Of a stretch of DNA of 64,000 nucleotides, positions 62,214 through 64,000 are shown piece by piece; position 1 is the first letter of the stretch; each line of letters begins with the position of its first letter. The DNA is from Parasedimentitalea denitrificans (GTDB lineage Bacteria > Pseudomonadota > Alphaproteobacteria > Rhodobacterales > Rhodobacteraceae): NCBI RefSeq assembly GCF_011813015.1, contig NZ_QHLQ01000023.1, positions 1 to 64,000 of the forward strand, given 5' to 3'. The notes under the pieces were generated by a model. The model had not been told where the DNA came from. It made no database searches and saw nothing but the letters and a program-made list of their open reading frames with translations. A program made the translations under genes and the position numbers.

Positions 62214-63461
62214 TCATGTGTCTTTTTGTTCGGCGGCCGCGCTTAGCGCGGTGACTTCGGGGGAGGCGACAACGTCTTGTGCTGAGGCAAAACGTTCGTG
62301 GTTTTGAGAAATTAGGGGCAGGTCATAGAGGTAATTGACCATTGTGCCACCGGATTGTGTGAGGCCGTTTTCCGATAAGTCTGCGCCGGAGTGTACGGCA
62401 TGGACAAGGGCGCCGTTGCCGAGGTGGAAGCGGGCAACCGGATCATAGGGGGTACCGTCAGCGCGTTTAGCGTTCAGCAGGTAATGTGCGGCGATCTGGC
62501 GTTGTTGGTCTTCGGGCAGGGGGCCGGTTTGCGCGCCGGTCTCATCCAGCCAGCGGTTGAGGCTGGGGATCGGGGACAAGGTGACGAAGGTTTTAAGATT
62601 GGGCAGTTCGCGCGACAGATCGGAGACCACTTGTTTGATCAGCGAGTTGCCAAATGAAATCCCCGCTAGACCGGCTTGACAGTTGGAAATTGAGTAGAAA
62701 ACGGCGGTGTCGGCGTCTTCGGCGGCGATATTGTCTCGCTCGTCCGCCAGTAGGCCTTGGACCGAACCAGGGATGCCTTGGGTCAGGGCTACCTCGACAA
62801 AGATCAGGGGGTCATCCGGCATGGCAGGGTGGAAAAAACCAAAACAGCGTCGGTCTGCTGGTTGCAAGCGGCGGCGCAGGTCATCCCAGCTGTCGATGGC
62901 GTGCACGGCCTCATAGGCGATGATCTTGTCCAGAATATCGGCCGGGCTTTCCCAGCTGATCGGGCGCAGGACCAGAAATCCGCGATTGAACCACGAGGCG
63001 AACAGATGGCGCAGGTCCAGATCAACCACAGCCAGTTCGGGGTGCTTGCGGGCCAGTTTCAGCAAATCCCTGCGCATCTCTACCAGTTGCTTGGTCGCGC
63101 CGGGAACCTGATTGAGCCGACGGGCCAGTTCTTGTCTTTGGGGTTCTGATGCTTCCATGAACTGGCGGTAGTTGGATTTGGAGGCCTCAAGCGCATAAGC
63201 CTCAAGTGCGCTTTTGACTTGGTTGGGGTCGATGCCCAATTGTGTGGTCAGGAAGTCAAAGAAAGCCTTTTTGTCGTCCTCATCCATTGCCCCATAGCTG
63301 TCCAGAATATGCCGGGCAAGGACCATGCCTGAGACCTCGCCCGAACTGCTCAATAAGTCGGTGCACAGTTCCTCGATCGTGCGTCTTTGGTGATCCGGTT
63401 CCGAGGCACCGCGGTAGCGGCGCTCAAAAACCGTGGTCAGAAGATCCGCAAGAAAGCTCAC
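62214..63461 (-). CDS. matA: Malonyl-CoA decarboxylase
   Basis: Decarboxylates malonyl-CoA to acetyl-CoA. Seen in 415 residues: helical N-terminal domain (LLSSSGEVSGMVLARHILDSY) and the GNAT-like catalytic domain with FFHPAMPDDPLIFVEVALTQGIPGSVQ, the catalytic Ser/His region in LSPIPSLNRWLDE and NPVARFHLGNGALVHAVHSGADLS-type C-terminus. The GTG start at 63461 overlaps the stop of the upstream TRAP gene (GTGA), which fixes the start; a longer frame to 63686 is antisense-like noise over the TRAP gene. Operon with matB. Confidence 0.94.
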   Translation of the reverse strand: MSFLADLLTTVFERRYRGASEPDHQRRTIEELCTDLLSSSGEVSGMVLARHILDSYGAMDEDDKKAFFDFLTTQLGIDPNQVKSALEAYALEASKSNYRQFMEASEPQRQELARRLNQVPGATKQLVEMRRDLLKLARKHPELAVVDLDLRHLFASWFNRGFLVLRPISWESPADILDKIIAYEAVHAIDSWDDLRRRLQPADRRCFGFFHPAMPDDPLIFVEVALTQGIPGSVQGLLADERDNIAAEDADTAVFYSISNCQAGLAGISFGNSLIKQVVSDLSRELPNLKTFVTLSPIPSLNRWLDETGAQTGPLPEDQQRQIAAHYLLNAKRADGTPYDPVARFHLGNGALVHAVHSGADLSENGLTQSGGTMVNYLYDLPLISQNHERFASAQDVVASPEVTALSAAAEQKDT

Positions 63462-64000
63462 TGCCGTGCCCCCATAATGGCGTCCGGCAGCCAGGTTGCA
63501 AGACCGGGGAACAGGCACAACAGGACAATGGCCACTACCATACAGGCCACAAAGGGTAGGGACCCTAAGAGGATGGTTTTTAGTTGGATGTCGGGTGCGA
63601 TGCCGCTGATCACATAGAGGTTCAGACCTACTGGCGGGGAGATCAGGCCGATCTCCATGTTGATGGTCAAGATCACCGCAAACCAAATGGGGTCAAAACC
63701 AGCTGTGATGATGATGGGCAGCAGGATCGGTGCCGCCATCAGGATCACCGCTACGGGCGGCAAAAAGAACCCGGCGATCAGCAGGAAAACGTTGACTGCG
63801 CCCATGAGTACCCAGCGGTTAACATCCAGAGTGCCAATCCATTCGGCGATGGATTGGGTGATGTAGAGGCTGGACAGCATGTAGGAAAACACGCCAGCGG
63901 CAGCGATGATGAACAGGATCATCACACTTTCCTTGGTGCTGTCACGCAGGACCACCCACAGATCGCGCGGATGCCACAGCTTGTAGATCGCAATAGCAAT
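63458..64000 (-). CDS. TRAP transporter large permease (malonate-type), C-terminal part
   Basis: The last 180 codons of a DctM-like permease; the 5' end lies beyond the window. Seen: AEWIGTLDVNRWVLMGAVNVFLLIAGFFLPPVAVILMAAPILLPIIITAGFDPIWFAVILTINMEIGLISPPVGLNLYVISGIAPD, the DctM C-terminal signature, and a final helix (LLGSLPFVACMVVAIVLLCLFPGLATWLP). Its stop overlaps the malonyl-CoA decarboxylase start, so it is most likely the malonate importer, as in the matPQMAB operons of Rhodobacter. Confidence 0.93.
   Translation of the reverse strand: MAIAIYKLWHPRDLWVVLRDSTKESVMILFIIAAAGVFSYMLSSLYITQSIAEWIGTLDVNRWVLMGAVNVFLLIAGFFLPPVAVILMAAPILLPIIITAGFDPIWFAVILTINMEIGLISPPVGLNLYVISGIAPDIQLKTILLGSLPFVACMVVAIVLLCLFPGLATWLPDAIMGARQ

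Overview
The window is chromosomal DNA from a marine alphaproteobacterium, most likely the Roseobacter group of the Rhodobacteraceae. The clues are a FlbT/FlaF-controlled flagellin, an alphaproteobacterial 407-residue 5-aminolevulinate synthase behind a perfect FNR-type box, several TRAP transporters, a DmdC/DmdD pair for dimethylsulfoniopropionate (DMSP) breakdown, a Bpt-type aminoacyl transferase, and TRAP-linked malonate use. Nearly all of it is ordinary core or niche-adaptation gene content. I see no complete prophage, insertion sequence or CRISPR array. The only stretch that looks like a recombination scar is about 60.1-60.5 kb.

Layout. 0-2 kb: flagellin, flaF and flbT on the minus strand. 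2.6-4.1 kb: three near-identical tRNA-Asp genes, then a protein with two DUF922-like domains. 4.2-15.3 kb: housekeeping and metabolic genes (NTF2-like protein, acyl-CoA thioesterase, M20 peptidase, hemA, RodZ-like protein, ispG, DsbA-like oxidoreductase, M48 protease with TPRs, aminotransferase, N-acetylmuramoyl-alanine amidase). 15.4-21 kb: PBP1A, a convergent RTX/Hint protein, prfB. 21.4-26.3 kb: DUF2189 membrane protein, XRE regulator, small unknown protein, and ilvB-ilvH behind a leader peptide and attenuator. 26.4-33.4 kb: a NarL-type two-component system divergent from a TRAP transporter with an unusually large DctM. 33.5-38.7 kb: VOC protein, bpt, RDD protein, DUF2852 protein and a hybrid kinase with a c-type heme sensor domain.

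39-47 kb is a sulfur and methanethiol region. dmdD and dmdC (DMSP demethylation branch, which ends in methanethiol) lie divergent from an AraC regulator. Next to them is mdeR/mdeA/mdeB: an Lrp regulator, methionine gamma-lyase (methanethiol plus 2-oxobutyrate) and a dedicated E1 dehydrogenase for the 2-oxobutyrate. At 53-54.5 kb metY can reassimilate sulfide or methanethiol into homocysteine or methionine.

47.4-56.3 kb holds an Aer-like PAS protein without a recognisable output domain, a second Lrp regulator, a large orphan membrane protein whose C-terminus resembles PilP/GspC, a SIMPL protein, metY, a glycosyltransferase-like protein and a small unknown. 56.3-59.8 kb: modABC behind a sulfotransferase-like gene. 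59.9-60.7 kb: tRNA-Thr, a chain of hairpins and a 3' tRNA remnant. 60.7-64 kb: malonyl-CoA synthetase, malonyl-CoA decarboxylase and the C-terminal part of a TRAP large permease, forming a malonate utilisation operon that runs off the window end.
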